DNA of 64,000 nt from positions 2,232,001 through 2,296,000 of the forward strand of contig JAGTWJ010000006.1 of the NCBI GenBank assembly GCA_020064725.1, read 5' to 3'. Shown here piece by piece: positions 21,001 through 33,711 of this stretch. The notes below the pieces were generated by a model. It saw nothing but the letters and a program-made list of their open reading frames with translations. It did no database searches and was not told the origin of the DNA. This DNA is from Drechslerella dactyloides. Its lineage: Eukaryota > Ascomycota > Orbiliomycetes > Orbiliales > Orbiliaceae. Position numbers and translations under genes: made by a program. The stretch's first letter is position 1; every line of letters begins with the position of its first letter.

Positions 21001-24000
21001 ATCCGGCGAAAAAAATCTGGGGTGGAGAGCACGAGCATCGTGCTCACGCCAATTTTCAGCGTTACGCTTTTCGATAACGTTTGTCTCTGGGTGCGCGGAG
21101 AGCATTGACTCCCATGCCTCATAAAGATCGTCCACCGTCGGGATGCTCTCCGAGCGTTTGGTGATTGGATATCCTTCTACAAACATCTCGAAATATTTCC
21201 ATTGAGAAGCATAGTCCTATATCGTAGCGGGAGAGTTAGAAGAGTCTCAGAAAACACAACTTGCCAGCAAAAAAAATAGCCACGCGACTTACTATTCGAA
21301 CAGAGACATCACTTGCAGCTCTCTTGCGTCTAATGATAGGGTTAGCATCGTTTTGGGGGGGTGGTGTTGTGGAGGTAGTCCATATGAACGTACAAGTTAA
21401 AGTTGTAGTCAAAAGCAAACTCATATACCTCAGAGGTGACATCTCTGGGGAGGATGTGGCCTGGCAAAGCCTGATCCTCAGATTTCTTGAGATGTATAGC
21501 TCTGACATACCGATCTCCAGTACACTTTTTGCATATTAGTTTCGTGGCCCTTTGAAGTGTATCACAATTTGACAAGACTTACATGAGAAGGCATCTTGAC
21601 GAAGGTTCCCTCTACACCTCCGTCAAGTTTGAAGATTTGATTACAGTTCTCAGGGTCTCCTCGGCAAACAGCCTTGGCCTTGTGAATACCATTGTCGCCC
21701 TGACGAGATGTGGGGCAGTCGAAAAGCTCCATATGCGACCCATCTCGCTTGGAAAACGAGCTGACATCGTCCGCCGGTCCTGTGGAGTTACTCACATTGT
21801 TAGCCTCAAATCTAACCAGATCCGCTTTCGATTTCATAGATGAATTGAAAAACGCAAAGGGAGTAGCCGTGATTGTTGTAGTGACACTTACCAACGATGA
21901 TGACCATGGCAAATGGTCCATCTCTTGGTTGGGGTATGGAGTTGTCATGGAGGACCAACCCAAATGACTGGATAACCGGTGATTAGTATCATAGTTCTAA
22001 TTTTGATTTTCCGATCTCAGAAAGAGACAAAACAATGCTTACTGGTTCGTAGTCAGGTGAGGGAAGAGTCGGGAAGACCCTCTCCAACGGGACCGGGAGG
22101 AAATTCGAGAACCCCTTGGGAGCGTTGCAGCATAGCGCACGTTGCCTGCTCCATCTACATTCACCGCCTGCATCACCTCTTGAAGATGTTCGTAACTGAA
22201 TCTGGTCTAATTTGCAGACTGGCTCTACACAATCGGCACCGTGTCCCGTCCAGTTGCAAGTTTTCACACCCTAAAAAATTCCGATTAGTAGGCTGAATGT
22301 AGCCTTTCCCAAGCGGCTATGCCACAACTCACAGATTTCTTAGTGCAGCAGAAAGGTTTCGAAACACCTTTCTTGCAGCCATTGAATTCCTTTCCACCCT
22401 CGACGAGCACTGATTTGTCTCCCATATCTCTACAATCCTTAGCACCACAAGCGCCGTAATCGCATGCGTCTAAGATCTTTTGGTTGTCAATCTCACAACA
22501 GAATGCCCGCAGTCCCCTAGAATTGAGGCCCTTTGTTAGTAACCCTATGCAGAGAGGCTGACTTTTTCCCTCATATCTTTCAAGGTTCGTGTTGACATGT
22601 TTCCTGTTCGGGTAAATCGTCCAAATACGGAAACGACTTCTACAACACTTTTTGGAGAAGACTTACTTGAGGCAGGCGTGTTTGTTATCTCCCTGATTGT
22701 CGTTGACCATGAAAACTTCTCCGTCATGGCATCTACCATTACAGTGTCCTTCGTTACCTCGCCAATGGCACTTGTAAGATAACGGACGACTGGAGAATGG
22801 ACAACATAGCCTTCTCTGTTTGTCCCCGCCGCATCTTTTCGGGCTAAAGTCTGAAGTGGGTTCGTGGAGTCTATCCTTCTGGGCATTATAGATCTTATCC
22901 GTAATCGACAGATAGCCGGCTGCACAATGAGTTCCGCAGAGACCGGTAACATAGCAGTCTTTAGGTAGCAGATCTGATTCAGGGACATTCTGGAACTCGT
23001 TCGTGGAGAGCTCATCTTTCCCGGTAACGGCCTTCATGGCCGTCCATTTCCTATCATCTTGGTCAACGGCCCAGATGAGCAAGCCACTGTACTCCAGCAG
23101 TTAGAGATAGATTCTACTATATCTCGACCGATATGATTGATTTTTTGCGACTTACTTCAAGCCTCTTTTATTGCCGAAAGCGACTTTCGCTTCATAAGTA
23201 GCCTTGTCATCGTAACTCACCCAGTTTCCGCGACCCCAGGTCAGGTACTTCACTTGAGCGGTTTTATCGTATTTCGGCTTCGCACCGCCAGCTATTTCAA
23301 AGAGAAATCGATATTAGTATCTTTATCTAGGGGTTTATTGGCTTTGAAGCCTGCGTTTGTTTAGTACTTACATGTCTCAATCAGAGATTGGATTTCTTTG
23401 TAGGATAAGATTCCGGCAGTATCGGTACAAGGGCCAGCATCTGCAGGTCCTTCAAAAGGGCATCCAGGCTCAGAGCAGCTAGGATTCTTCAATTTAAAAC
23501 TTCGACCATAAAAGCCGAATCCCAGGTGGACTTTGCTGGATGGCACTTTGGTTCTCCAGAAGAGGTCGAGGGCCACTAAAAACAAGCCGTTAGTAGCTGA
23601 GAAAGGGCTAGGACTGTAGACCACGGCTTACAGTCAATTTCGGTCATATTCGAATGTCCTAAGACTTGTGCACCAATTGGATTGTTGGCATCCCAGATAC
23701 CATGCAGATCGTAACTCATAACGTTGATGAAGTCAACCTAAAAATTGGAGCAGATCAGTAAATTTCTAAAATATTTAACATTGGCTCACGTAAATACGGT
23801 AAGAATGGCATTTCTTACATTAGGGTGGATTTTTTCTAGGTCAAACCATCTAAGATACCAGAAAGATGTTGGTGCAGTGAAACTGAGGCCAAACTATTAT
23901 ATTTAAAACAGCGTCAGTATAGGTCTTGGGCACAGGTTATAAGTCACTTTGGCTAACCTTCTTAGGATGAGCTTTGAAGGCATTATTGGTCTCCTTCATA

Positions 24001-25392
24001 AGAGAAACATAGTCTGAAGGACATAGAACAAAGAAGAATCAGTAATTGTATACTCTTGACGAGAATGTGCGATAGGAATAAATATAACGTACTCTCAACG
24101 TCGGCTTTTTGACCGCCGCGATCGGGTGCACCTGGATATTCCCTATATTACAGATATTTTAGCGGGATTACGCTTGATTGATCAAATAAGAAGTCAAGTT
24201 TGACGTACCAGTCTAAATCGCAACCATCGAAACCATACTGAACCATAAATTTGATCATGTTATTGATAAACTTGCTTCTCTTTGCCTGTGATGATGCCAG
24301 ATCAGAGAAGACCGGTTGCCAGATTGTACCGTTCTATCCAATTGAATGCTTGTCAGCGATATTCCATTCTTTGTATCTACCTCCAAAGACATTTAGTGCG
24401 CCATTTAAAGCTTACATCATTAAACGTCCATCCGCCAACACTGATCCAAACTTTGAGGCCCGGATATGTGCTTTTAAGGGCAGTTGTACGAGAAAACAGG
24501 TTCGGATCGGTTTCAGGCATTGGAACGACATCTAGAAAGGGCGTTTCAGTTTAGCAATGCCGGTATCAGGAGTATAGAAGCTATGTTCTTAATACATACC
24601 ATAGCTATTCGGTGTGATGAAAGCGAACGCAAAGTTCAGATGGGTCATTCCCGCAGCTGGAACTTCTTCCGGCTGCATTCTACTACATGTCTTCGAAGTG
24701 GCTTGCCAGGATTCGTAGTATCCGACGACATTCTTCCTTGTGTTACCACCACCAGCAGGGCGGTTGACCTTTCCGCAGTTGCTTTGGCATTTATCATCGC
24801 AGAATTCACTGGTAGTACCGCAAAATCCGTGCTGACCTGTAACCATGGTTATTAGCAAGTAATCAAATATACCATTGACCAGAAATCGAGCATGTACGCG
24901 CCGGCGGCTGTAGAGCCCTGTATACGATTCAATATATCAGAAGCTACTTACTGCAACAGACGTTCAATGGGCACGTTTTGCCTGCCGGTGAAGAATACTG
25001 CCCGCACTCGGCTTTGGCGTCGCAATTGGACGTACAGCCTGTACCACAACTTAGGGGACCATAGCCGCACCATCCACTGGAATTTGAAAATTAGCATCCC
25101 TAGATTCGTATAATCCGCCGTTAATTGTGTGTGCCTGATATTCAACTTACGAAGGACCACAACAGGCTCCGTTGTGGCACGGCCTGCCTGGACCGCAGGT
25201 ATAGTCTTGACGCTTGTTCAGACCGGCGTGGACTAAGGCATTCGATGGATTTTGTGATATAGCATTGGCGTGCTCGGGATCGGTTGTTTCGTAGCGTCTG
25301 GCGTGGTGGCTGTGTCGATACGTCGCGCGGGCATCGACCACTCCGGAGAGCGCCACGATGGCCGCTAAGCTTTGCAGAAGCAGAGATCTCAT
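18003..25392 (-). CDS. Secreted class V (GH18) chitinase, subgroup C, killer-toxin-subunit-like
   Basis: Very long, many-intron gene from ATG 25392 to a stop at 18003. It starts with a signal peptide (LLLQSLAAIVALSGVVDA). A hevein-like CBM18 chitin-binding domain follows, rich in Cys (CGPGRPCHNGACCGPS, then GWCGYGPLSCG), with intron 1 at 25077-25150. Next comes GH18 from about 24830 to 23040, with catalytic motif FDGCDLDWEYPG at about 24250-24130, its Glu separated from DLDW by an intron. About 23080-22000 encodes a Cys-rich segment. About 21960-18003 encodes the long C-terminal region seen in fungal proteins annotated as killer toxin subunits alpha/beta. At least 15 introns, most beginning GTAAG. 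It hydrolyses chitin outside the cell; family members are linked to mycoparasitism and hyphal interactions. It is divergent from a LysM gene, the usual pairing. Exact exons need transcripts. Confidence 0.88.
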
Positions 25393-26757
25393 GGTTATTG
25401 CGAGCTACAATGGCATCAGGATGCCATGTAAACTGCAAAAAATAATATCTATGCTCGAACTTTACAGAGTGTAAGAGAATATAGACATCACTAAATGGAA
25501 ATTTTAAAGATCGATTTTGCGGTATCAGAAATTATTACAAACTCACTCAGAGCGAGGTTGATCTCCTTCTAGACAATATAGTAAGACGAACAAGGATACA
25601 GAAGGATGCATCGTATCGCGGAGATTTCCTTATGATCGCGGGATCACATGAAACCATGTCTGCTAGTATACTCGCGGTTGAAGGGACTGAGCTCTGCTGA
25701 TTGCAAGATCAAAACTACGAATGACGTTGCACAAGCATGGCCTACCAAAACAAGAAGACCCTGCCGCATATCGAATTTCCGATAGGTCGGTCCTGCCGCC
25801 CTCGGATCGTGGCGCGGGAATTTTCTTCACGCCAGATGCCAGAAACGCGCTTCCACACAAGCTCTTTAGGAAGGAGATTATCAATCCGAGACAAGATACA
25901 CCCGCAAATACGAAACAAGATGCGGATCGAGAATACTCGATCATAACAAGTACAAGCGCATTTATCAGGAGGGCATGCGCCTATCTATTGTTACTTTTGC
26001 CTGCAGAAGGCATCGGCTAAGGTTCTGTAAAAGTTCGGCAATTGAGAGCGACACCGAATGAAACCCAACACTTCCGATGAATTAATTAACCAAGTTCCAG
26101 AATACGAGGAGCGCCCTGACTTCCCACTTTCCGATCCCTGAACAGGCGGGTTTATTTGGCATGCTTAACATCTTAATTGCGCGACGAGCCGCTCTTGGTG
26201 CCAAACTTCATCATTCTGGCAGGTATACATGCCATCCTAGCTTTTTAACCCAGCTATATTTCAAGCATCTCCGAAAGGTACGAGAAAACACCCTTGACCC
26301 TGGTGAACCCGATGATCCGAGTCCCTTAGTTTGGTAGAAATAAAATTACCCATAAAATTTCATCATGGAATTGTGCTTATACCAATACCCTATCTCGTAA
26401 ACCAAATGCGATGCGGAGCTCATATCCTGTCCCAGCTATTCAGAATTCTTACAGTCTGCATGGGTGCACTAATATTCCAATATTCAACAACTCGAGCCTC
26501 TTCCGCTTGTGAAATTGTCCTGGTAGCCGTGAGAAGGGCTTCTTACCAATACGGGAGTTCTCTTATTTCGATCAACTTCTTCAAACTTCAAGTCATCCTT
26601 TCTAAAGTCCTCAATTTCAAACTTCAGATATCTTAATTTACAACATCGACTGGATCAATGATATCAGCTACCACGATGATATGCTGATTCTCAAGCTTCG
26701 TTCATCTTCAGTCACCATTTCCTCACCATTGTCTTCGAACTCCTAAAGATAGAAGAT
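25393..26757. promoter_or_regulatory. Shared divergent promoter region, chitinase and LysM genes
   Basis: 1365 bp between the two start codons. No convincing ORF; the small frames here lack domains. The divergent arrangement suggests co-regulation of the two secreted chitin-interacting proteins (inference). Confidence 0.55.
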
Positions 26758-29700
26758 ATGAGATCAACAACACTTCTAGGGCTCCTTTGCGCTAGCAAAA
26801 CCGTATTGGCCCAAGTCAACTTATACTGGGAGGACTTCACGGAGAAAGGTGCTAGCAGCGCGTGTAATACCGCGCTTCTTGCAGCGATATCTTCTTGTCC
26901 AGATGAACTCGCTAGCGAACCTAACTCGCGAGACTTCGAAGAATCCGTCCTTACATCTCTGTGTTCGACAGCCTGCGGCAACAGTTTGGGCGCTTATGTC
27001 AAAAACGTACAATCAGCCTGCGGAAACTGGGTTTATATCGACGGAGTTACGGATCTTGCTTATTCAGCTGTATCGCTAGCTAATTACTATGCCTACGGCC
27101 GGACTTTGAGTTGTCTCAAGGATTCGTGCGTTACCACTTGAGCACCTGCACCAAATGAAGCTATCTTCGATTGTCGAGATTCTAGGAAAGAATGATCTTG
27201 TTGCTGATAATATACTCGTCTACGTCAATAGTCAGGGCAGTTGGTGCGCTAAGGCTACTAGTGAAACCACTTCAGCGCCAACCGGAGCCGCCACGTTCTG
27301 TAAAGAATGTACGTTGAGGCCTTAGGGCGCATAAATCATTATCCTCGGGTTTTCCTAGCTAATATGCGGACATTGGTCTAGGTCTCCTGAAGAATCAGCA
27401 AGCAATTCTCAACTCCGAATTTGGCTATGAGGACTCCCTGGATGCAGACTTCTCAGCCATCAAGTCCAGTTGCTCTGTGACTGGATATCCAATTATTAAA
27501 CCAACGCCTGTAGTACTGAATAGCACAGCTGCGGATCCTGTAGTTACTCCAACGTGTCTCGGGACCACGATCCCCATCCCTTCTGGCGCAAACTGTACCG
27601 ACATATCCTCGAAGAATCGCATTAGCACTCTTAACCTACTACAGGCAAATGGCCTTGGAGAAGGTTGCGGCGATTTCCCTACCTCTGGCAGCTTATGCTT
27701 ACCTGATATTGGACGATGCGATGTTTACCGGGTCAAAGCGAATGATACTTGTAACAGTGTTGCCTACGGTTTGAAACAGAATATTACCGCGGTTATGCTC
27801 CAAAGCTGGAACCCTGGTATTGATCACTGGTGTCGTAACTTCGATGGCGGCGATTTCGTCGGTCAAGATATCTGTGTGAGGTGATTGTTTTAATCCCAAA
27901 ATAATTTCCTCGGTAGCCTTGGTAGCCTCGCCTTCAGCTGGCTACGCGGCAACCGTTTCACGCGTCGAAGATTGATGGCTAACCCACTCTATAGCAACCC
28001 ATATGGTACCTTTACAATTCCACACATAACCGATCCGGGAACCTCGCAAATATCTACTGCTTCTACTGCCGTGTAAGCAGAAACTCTCCCGCACTTAGTG
28101 CTATATTCATATTTCGCATGTAGATTGGCGCTAATCGTTTCCAAGGCCTATTCCCACGAGCTTAGCGCCAGATGTCAACACTCGTTGCGGACGATACTAC
28201 CTGGTTTCGCATGGAGACAACTGCAATCTTGTAGTTCAGAAGAACGGTATCCCCATGGAGGACTTCATTTTCCTGAACCCAATGATCAACTCGAACTGCA
28301 CGAATCTTTGGGCAGAGTATAACTACTGTATCCTACCAGTCGGAACCAGTAAGTACACGAGCTAAGTTCATATATGCAAATCGTAGCATGCTAGGTTTCC
28401 GACCCAAATGCTAACAATCTGTAGTCACAACATATAGCGGGCACCCTCTGAGTATTCCGACGAATACAGTTCCAGCAACCACATTCGACTGGGATGCACT
28501 GCCCACGGTTGCTGAGGATCCAGTAGTGACTGGAACGCCAATGCCACTAGCTAACGGAACTCGTCTTGATTGCGCATACTACTTCGGTAGTAGCGAGTAC
28601 TCAAAAAGCTGTGTGGACGCAGCTAAACAGTACGGAGTCAAGCAGGAAGACATCGAACTGTGGAATCCAGCATTGAAACCTGGTGCAGATTGTGCTTTCG
28701 ATATTGGCTATCAGTATTGCGTTTCAGTTGGAGAGCTAGGTAACTATAGTCGTACCTTTCTAGCAGATTTATCATCAAATTTAGGGTCGCCAATACTTAT
28801 ATCAATTACTGGCTCTAGCACTACCTGAGAAAGAGGAACAAGGGCCCATCCCGCCGCCAGGCCCTGTTCAGGACGGTGTTGTTGACACCTGTTACTCGTG
28901 GGTACAAAATGGTAAGTTCATCTGCAGAATTCTAGAATGGCACGGATTCTGGTATTGAGTACGAGATCTAACGGCGTAATATCAGTCAATGATACTTGCA
29001 TCGAATTCATAAACAAGGAGGGTATATCCCTAGCCCACTTCAAGGAATGGAATCCAGCGGTCGGTTCCAATTGTCAGAATCTCTGGAAGAACACTTGGTA
29101 TTGCGTGTGGGGTCCAGACTACAATGGTGAAGACGCCTGGCCACAGGGGGATGATCCCATCGTAACCCCGATCCCGACACCTACATCGACTACCTCCAAG
29201 TCAGCAACCACGACCGCGATTATCCCTGGTCCGACAAGAGAAGGAACAGCAAAAAATTGCAACAAATGGGCTTTAGCCAGTAAGAACAGCCAAACTCGCT
29301 CGTTTTCTATATGTTATTATGCCGGGTCGCTAACATAATTTGATCTCCGCAGACACATCATGCCCGAAAGTCCTCGAGCAGAATGGCATCACAATAGCAC
29401 AGTTTTATGCTTGGAATCCTACTGTCAATTCAGACTGTTCAGGCATGTGGGCCGATTACGCTTATTGCGTTGGTGTTTCGGGCGGAATTACAACTACCAG
29501 CAGGGTAACTACCAGCAGGGTAACTACGACAAGCTCAGCGGCTATACCCGGTCCAACTCGTGATGGCACCGTGGCGAACTGCACTCGATGGAGACTTGGT
29601 AAGTACATCTCTGAGTTTTAGGATTCTTAAGGTTTCTTTTTCGGGGTAAACGACACATGAATTTTATACTGATCTTGTGTGCTTTCTTCTTGCAGCGGAT

Positions 29701-29829
29701 ATATCTTGTGGAGATATTCTTAAAGAGGCGGGAATCACCATAGCCCAATTCTTTGCATGGAATCCATCTGTGGGTTCAGATTGTACAGGCATGTGGGCAA
29801 ATTACGCCTATTGCACACGTGCGGGATGA
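26758..29829 (+). CDS. Secreted protein with six LysM domains
   Basis: Begins with a signal peptide (MRSTTLLGLLCASKTVLA). A Cys-rich N-terminal region (about 26820-27470) precedes six LysM chitin-binding domains: 27718-27880, about 28160-28345, 28570-28735, 28895-29110, 29255-29475 and 29575-29820. Most end in the pattern WNP...C...W..Y.YC. About ten exons: 26758-27125, 27232-27308, 27382-27880, 27995 to about 28074, then six more ending at stop 29827-29829. The stop at 27139-27141 lies inside intron 1 (27126-27231), whose removal joins CLKDS to QGSWCAKA, so the gene is intact. LysM domains bind chitin or its oligomers. Next to a subgroup-C chitinase the product may guide or restrain chitin hydrolysis, or mask chitin from hosts; the sequence cannot decide which. 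Confidence 0.9.
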
Positions 29830-30680
29830 ATTTTTAAAGAGATAAGTGATAATATATTGTTTGAAAACATGAACTAGAAAGTTTAATATATGGCCTGATT
29901 TCCGAGACCAGTTATTTGCATACAACATACCTGTAAATGCAAGTGCGATCTCGTAAATCGTACGTCTGCAAATTCCGTTCTCTTCTCATTCTTCTGTTTT
30001 ATAACTTGAACTGTATAATATATACCAAATTTCTGTGCCATTCTGTTTACTACGCGTTGAGTATGGTTAAATTTTTAGTATGGCATTTCCATTGTCTTTG
30101 GTACCCCGCTCCCGAAATACTGGGCTAAAGGCATGGTAGCCGCATAGGCCCGTATCGATTGAAGGACTGCCAAAACACAAAACTAAGCCGATAGTAATAG
30201 AGCTACTAGGCAAGGGAATGGAGTATGTTCTCATTGGAAATCGACTGCATATTTCGTGAAAAATCACATGTAATATTCGCGAAGTCGGCTGACCTTTAGG
30301 TAAATTTATCTCACAATTGCGTTCACTCACTAAGACATTGTCCTAAAAACCCCCGATCTCGGTGAAAGTCCTTTGATTGAAGCCGAAAACCAAATCCTTC
30401 TTTATCAGAGACCCGACCCTTCTACTTATCGAGAACTAAGCCACGCAGGCTATCCTTTAATGGGTAATCTCTAGATATTGCGAACAATAGTAAGTCCGCC
30501 CGGTACCGTTTCCCCCCTAATGTATCGTCCATGGAGACGAATGTGTTTGCGAATATAATATGTAGGATGGTCTTAACAATGTTACTGCACCGATAGCGAG
30601 GAATATCATTCACCATATGAGTCTGATGAGGATATGGCCTGGTAGACGCCCTGGGTTCATAGCCTCAGGAAGATAGAAAC
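29830..30680. other. Intergenic, no gene seen
   Basis: 851 bp downstream of the LysM gene. Short chance ORFs only. Confidence 0.5.
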
Positions 30681-30938
30681 TTGTATATCGAGGATGACAA
30701 AAGTAGACAGGCCCCGGGACCTACCCGACAGCCTCGGACTAGTCGCAAAAAATGCAGGACTTGCGGAAATGCCGGCCATGATTCTAGGAACTGTGCCATC
30801 AAGAAGAGGTCTACGTCAAAGGAAAGGCTTCTCCATCTTCAAAAGTCACCAAACATAGCGCAAGAGAAAACATGCAGCGCATGTCGAGAAATAGGACATG
30901 ATAAGCGAAACTATCCGGAGTTACTGGTGATGAATTAG
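30681..30938 (+). pseudogene. Relic of a protein tail with two CCHC zinc knuckles
   Basis: A short open frame without an ATG (it opens at TTG). It encodes an intact knuckle CRTCGNAGHDSRNC and a second, CSACREIGHDKRNY, in which the last Cys is Tyr, as expected from a TGT-to-TAT (RIP-type) change. Similar knuckles end the Fot1/pogo-type transposases in this window and other fungal transposases, so this is most likely a transposon remnant. Nothing upstream is recognisable. Confidence 0.5.
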
Positions 30939-31738
30939 CAGCAGTAGGAGGAATTGGTGACAATCGTTACTACTATCACAAATGTCAAAAGAGCAGTGAG
31001 CACTAAAATCGAAACTACAATGCCAGGGGGGAAACAATAGCTGAGTCCAAGGAGAGTAGACGGGGAAATTGAGTTGACTAAAATCAGCGATCCTTCCGAG
31101 CTCGAGACGACCTTGGGCGACCATCATCGAAATCAGGAAAAGTTGGAAAATAGAACACCACGCTGAAGATTTAAAGTTAGCAAAACAAAAAAAGGCAAGA
31201 CAGACCAGCTATCAAGAAGATACAGGTCTCTAGATCAAGAATACCCATCTATTTGATCCCACATTGTTCCACCCACTATTAAAGAGCTTAGCCGGAGTGA
31301 TAAACCATCCAAATGTAAAGAATGGCGCAGACTAATTACAACCACCAAAAAACAAAAAAAAACAAAAAACCACTGGACATTGCTGAGGGCACAGGGTATT
31401 CGACTCCATGTGGATGGGAAAATGATATAGGTAAGTTTGCTTCTGGGCGTTACATGTACAACGAATATATATATTACGTTCGATTTTATAACTTTTGATT
31501 ATTCCAGATAATAAGCTGTAGTTAGATAAAAGGAGAATAATATAGCTTCAAGTATATTGAAAGTACATTCTTAGGAATGTATAATGATAGTTCTAAGTTT
31601 AAAAGGAACGACCTTTATATTTATATTCTGAGATATTCTTCGGATTATTACGTATCTAATTGGGGATTATCAAATAGCTCTGCGAAATATTCGTAAAGTG
31701 ATACGCCCGATCACCGCAACTGCACTGACGATTTAAGT

Positions 31739-31812
31739 TGTCTCGGAAACCAATGCCTCCGGCAGCCTGCTTCGCAGGCCGAAAGGACGGCATTCTGGCT
31801 TGCGAGGCATCA
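31739..31812. repeat. 74-bp hairpin (MITE-like) element with 8-bp flanking repeats
   Basis: Imperfect terminal inverted repeats (TGTCTCGGAAACCAATGCC and the complement of GGCATTCTGGCTTGCGAGGC) around an inner perfect stem GCCTGC-TTC-GCAGGC. Flanked on both sides by ATTTAAGT (31731-31738 and 31813-31820), which looks like a target-site duplication of the 8-bp hAT type. Confidence 0.6.
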
Positions 31813-32594
31813 ATTTAAGTAAATTATGCTCTAATTATAAGAATTTAAACATACACTATAATGCAACCATCTAAAGATGGTCGGCAAATTTTACATAGTG
31901 GCCAAGTCTGGTAGTAGCACGTTCACTCTTTGTTTTTCCTTAGCCCGAAGATATTATATTGTACTATCCTAAAGATATATCGATGGTCTACAATTACCAT
32001 ATAGTATCTGTTTCGTAGAAAAATATTTATCATAAAGAGCCGGGCGGTGCGACTTATTCGTTGTCTAGTCCGTTTTCTATCTAGAATTCTAGATATATAT
32101 GAAGCATGCGCCGCTTCAATGTGTGGAATTTTAAACCTATGGACCTTTGTGCCACAGATCTACGATATGGATAGTACACTGGACACCTGTACCTCGCATT
32201 GCGTTATATTGTACTCATTTATGCCTTGCTACCCTACATAAAAAGGCTGTCGGCTTGTTCACAAGATTGTCAACAGACACAGAAAGCACATCACATTTGG
32301 ATGGACAGCAAAGAGACCAGTCGAAACGGCACCTAGTTGCTAATAATATGTACTGTATTGGCATACATTAATGTGCTAAATAGTAAAGGGTCAGGGAAAA
32401 AGAGTAGGGCAAAGAATAACGCAAACGTGTGATATCGTGATGGGTTGATATTGATATATTTGGGAAGCCACAAGCCACAAAGTACAAACTCGGTTACGAC
32501 AGCAAGACTGACAATACAAGGTAGCCATGTTACCGAGTTAACTGAGAAGTTGCCAAATGAAATAGTCACGATGGTTTGCTAACTAACTCTAACT

Positions 32595-32632
32595 TTGTCT
32601 CACGAACCAGAGGCGCTCTGACTCACAAACAA
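32595..32632. repeat. Possible third hairpin element, short
   Basis: TTGTCTCACGAACCAGAG followed by an imperfect inverted partner ending ACTCACAAACAA. Ends resemble those of the elements at 31739 and 36375. No clear flanking duplication. Confidence 0.35.
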
Positions 32633-33096
32633 GGCTTAGCTTATAAATCGTTAGCTTGTGTCTTGTAGGGTTTATTTAGATGGCAGCTTTAGATGGTAGC
32701 TCAAAAGGCCAGACTGGTCTAACAAAAGTTTTATTCAGAACAGCTTGATGTAGGTAATAGCGCATCTCGCAAGCAAGACACCTTCTCTATTATCATTATG
32801 TTGATAAACTTCCGAAATATTCAAGTTAGGGTCGGAATCAAAGTCTAAGGGTATGAAATATTCTTGCCGTTTTAAAAAGCTTCTTCCTTACCTGTTTGAA
32901 GACCACATACGATCAGCGCCGTCCCTCGATCTATCTCTCCCGCATCCAGACCTCGCACCTCCTCTGTCCCGTCTGGAAGCAATCTCGCAGCCCCGGCGCT
33001 TCTCTCCAATCCGTCTTCTCCTCTCCTTCGCCACACAACAATTACATCCCTCTCCTGCCGCTCCGTTCGGACAAGCAGCTCCTATCGACACGCACA

Positions 33097-33309
33097 ATGT
33101 CCGACCAAATCACCCAGATCGCAGAGATCCCAAAGGACTTTCTCAGGGACGGTACCCAGTTCATCAACCGGTGCACAAAACCCGACAGGAAAGAATTCCT
33201 CAAGATCTCGCAGGCCGTCGCCATCGGCTTCATCTGCATGGGCGCCATTGGCTTTGTCGTCAAGCTGATCCACATCCCTATCAACAACATCCTGGTGGGC
33301 GCAGCGTAG
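33097..33309 (+). CDS. SSS1: Protein transport protein Sec61 subunit gamma
   Basis: 70 residues, intronless. Sec61 gamma (Sss1) is the small tail-anchored clamp of the ER protein-conducting channel. The sequence carries the family hallmark FLRDGTQFINRCTKPDRKEF, then one hydrophobic membrane segment (about 40-60: VAIGFICMGAIGFVVKLIHI) and the conserved end IPINNILVG. Length and layout match fungal orthologues. The ATG at 33097 gives the expected N-terminus. The upstream 150 bp is pyrimidine-rich, as in strongly expressed housekeeping genes. The longer overlapping ORFs in this stretch have no family signature. An essential gene, so this part of the window belongs to the core genome. Confidence 0.96.
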   Translation: MSDQITQIAEIPKDFLRDGTQFINRCTKPDRKEFLKISQAVAIGFICMGAIGFVVKLIHIPINNILVGAA

Positions 33310-33711
33310 ACGCGGAACATGCCGCGGGAAATGCCGATGCGGAACATACCGATGCGCTGCGCCTCGCGAGAACGCTCGATACACACCACCATCCTCCATC
33401 GTCCAGCACCACTGTCGTCACCACACCACCACTATCGAACGTCCCGGCTTGAAGATTAGATTATTGAAATCAGTTTATCTTTCTCTATTATACAATCTAA
33501 ATTTATAACATTATCTACTTTTATTATTATGCTGTCTTGGTTCTAAAATCTGAAGTTCTAAAGTCATTGCTTGCCATATAAACTTTTACTGTGCTAATAA
33601 TACTAGACTTGTTTAGTATTATTAGTGCAATTACAATATCCTGAGATATGTTCTTAGGGTAAAGAAAGTACTTGTGATAGGCTTCTAGGTGCCGGCGTCG
33701 CTTCAACCACA
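33310..33711. other. 3' region of the Sec61 gamma gene
   Basis: Imperfect GC-rich repeats of GCGGAACATGCCG and GCGGAACATACCG type just after the stop (33311-33360), then AT-rich DNA. No gene seen. Confidence 0.45.

Larger units (their letters stand above)
30939..33096. other. Long intergenic stretch with two hairpin elements
   Basis: 2.2 kb with no supported gene. It holds A-rich tracts at 31345-31370 and the hairpin elements at 31739-31812 and 32595-32632, listed separately. 32900-33096 is CT-rich and is probably the promoter and leader of the Sec61 gamma gene. Confidence 0.5.

Noticed and set aside
27126..27231. Apparent frameshift and stop in the LysM gene
   Set aside because: A 106-nt intron (GTGCGT to AATAG with CTGAT branch) restores the frame exactly, joining CLKDS to QGSW.
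32853..33452. 199-codon ORF overlapping Sec61 gamma in another frame
   Set aside because: Low-complexity Pro/His-rich translation, no domain; the 70-residue Sec61 gamma is unmistakable.
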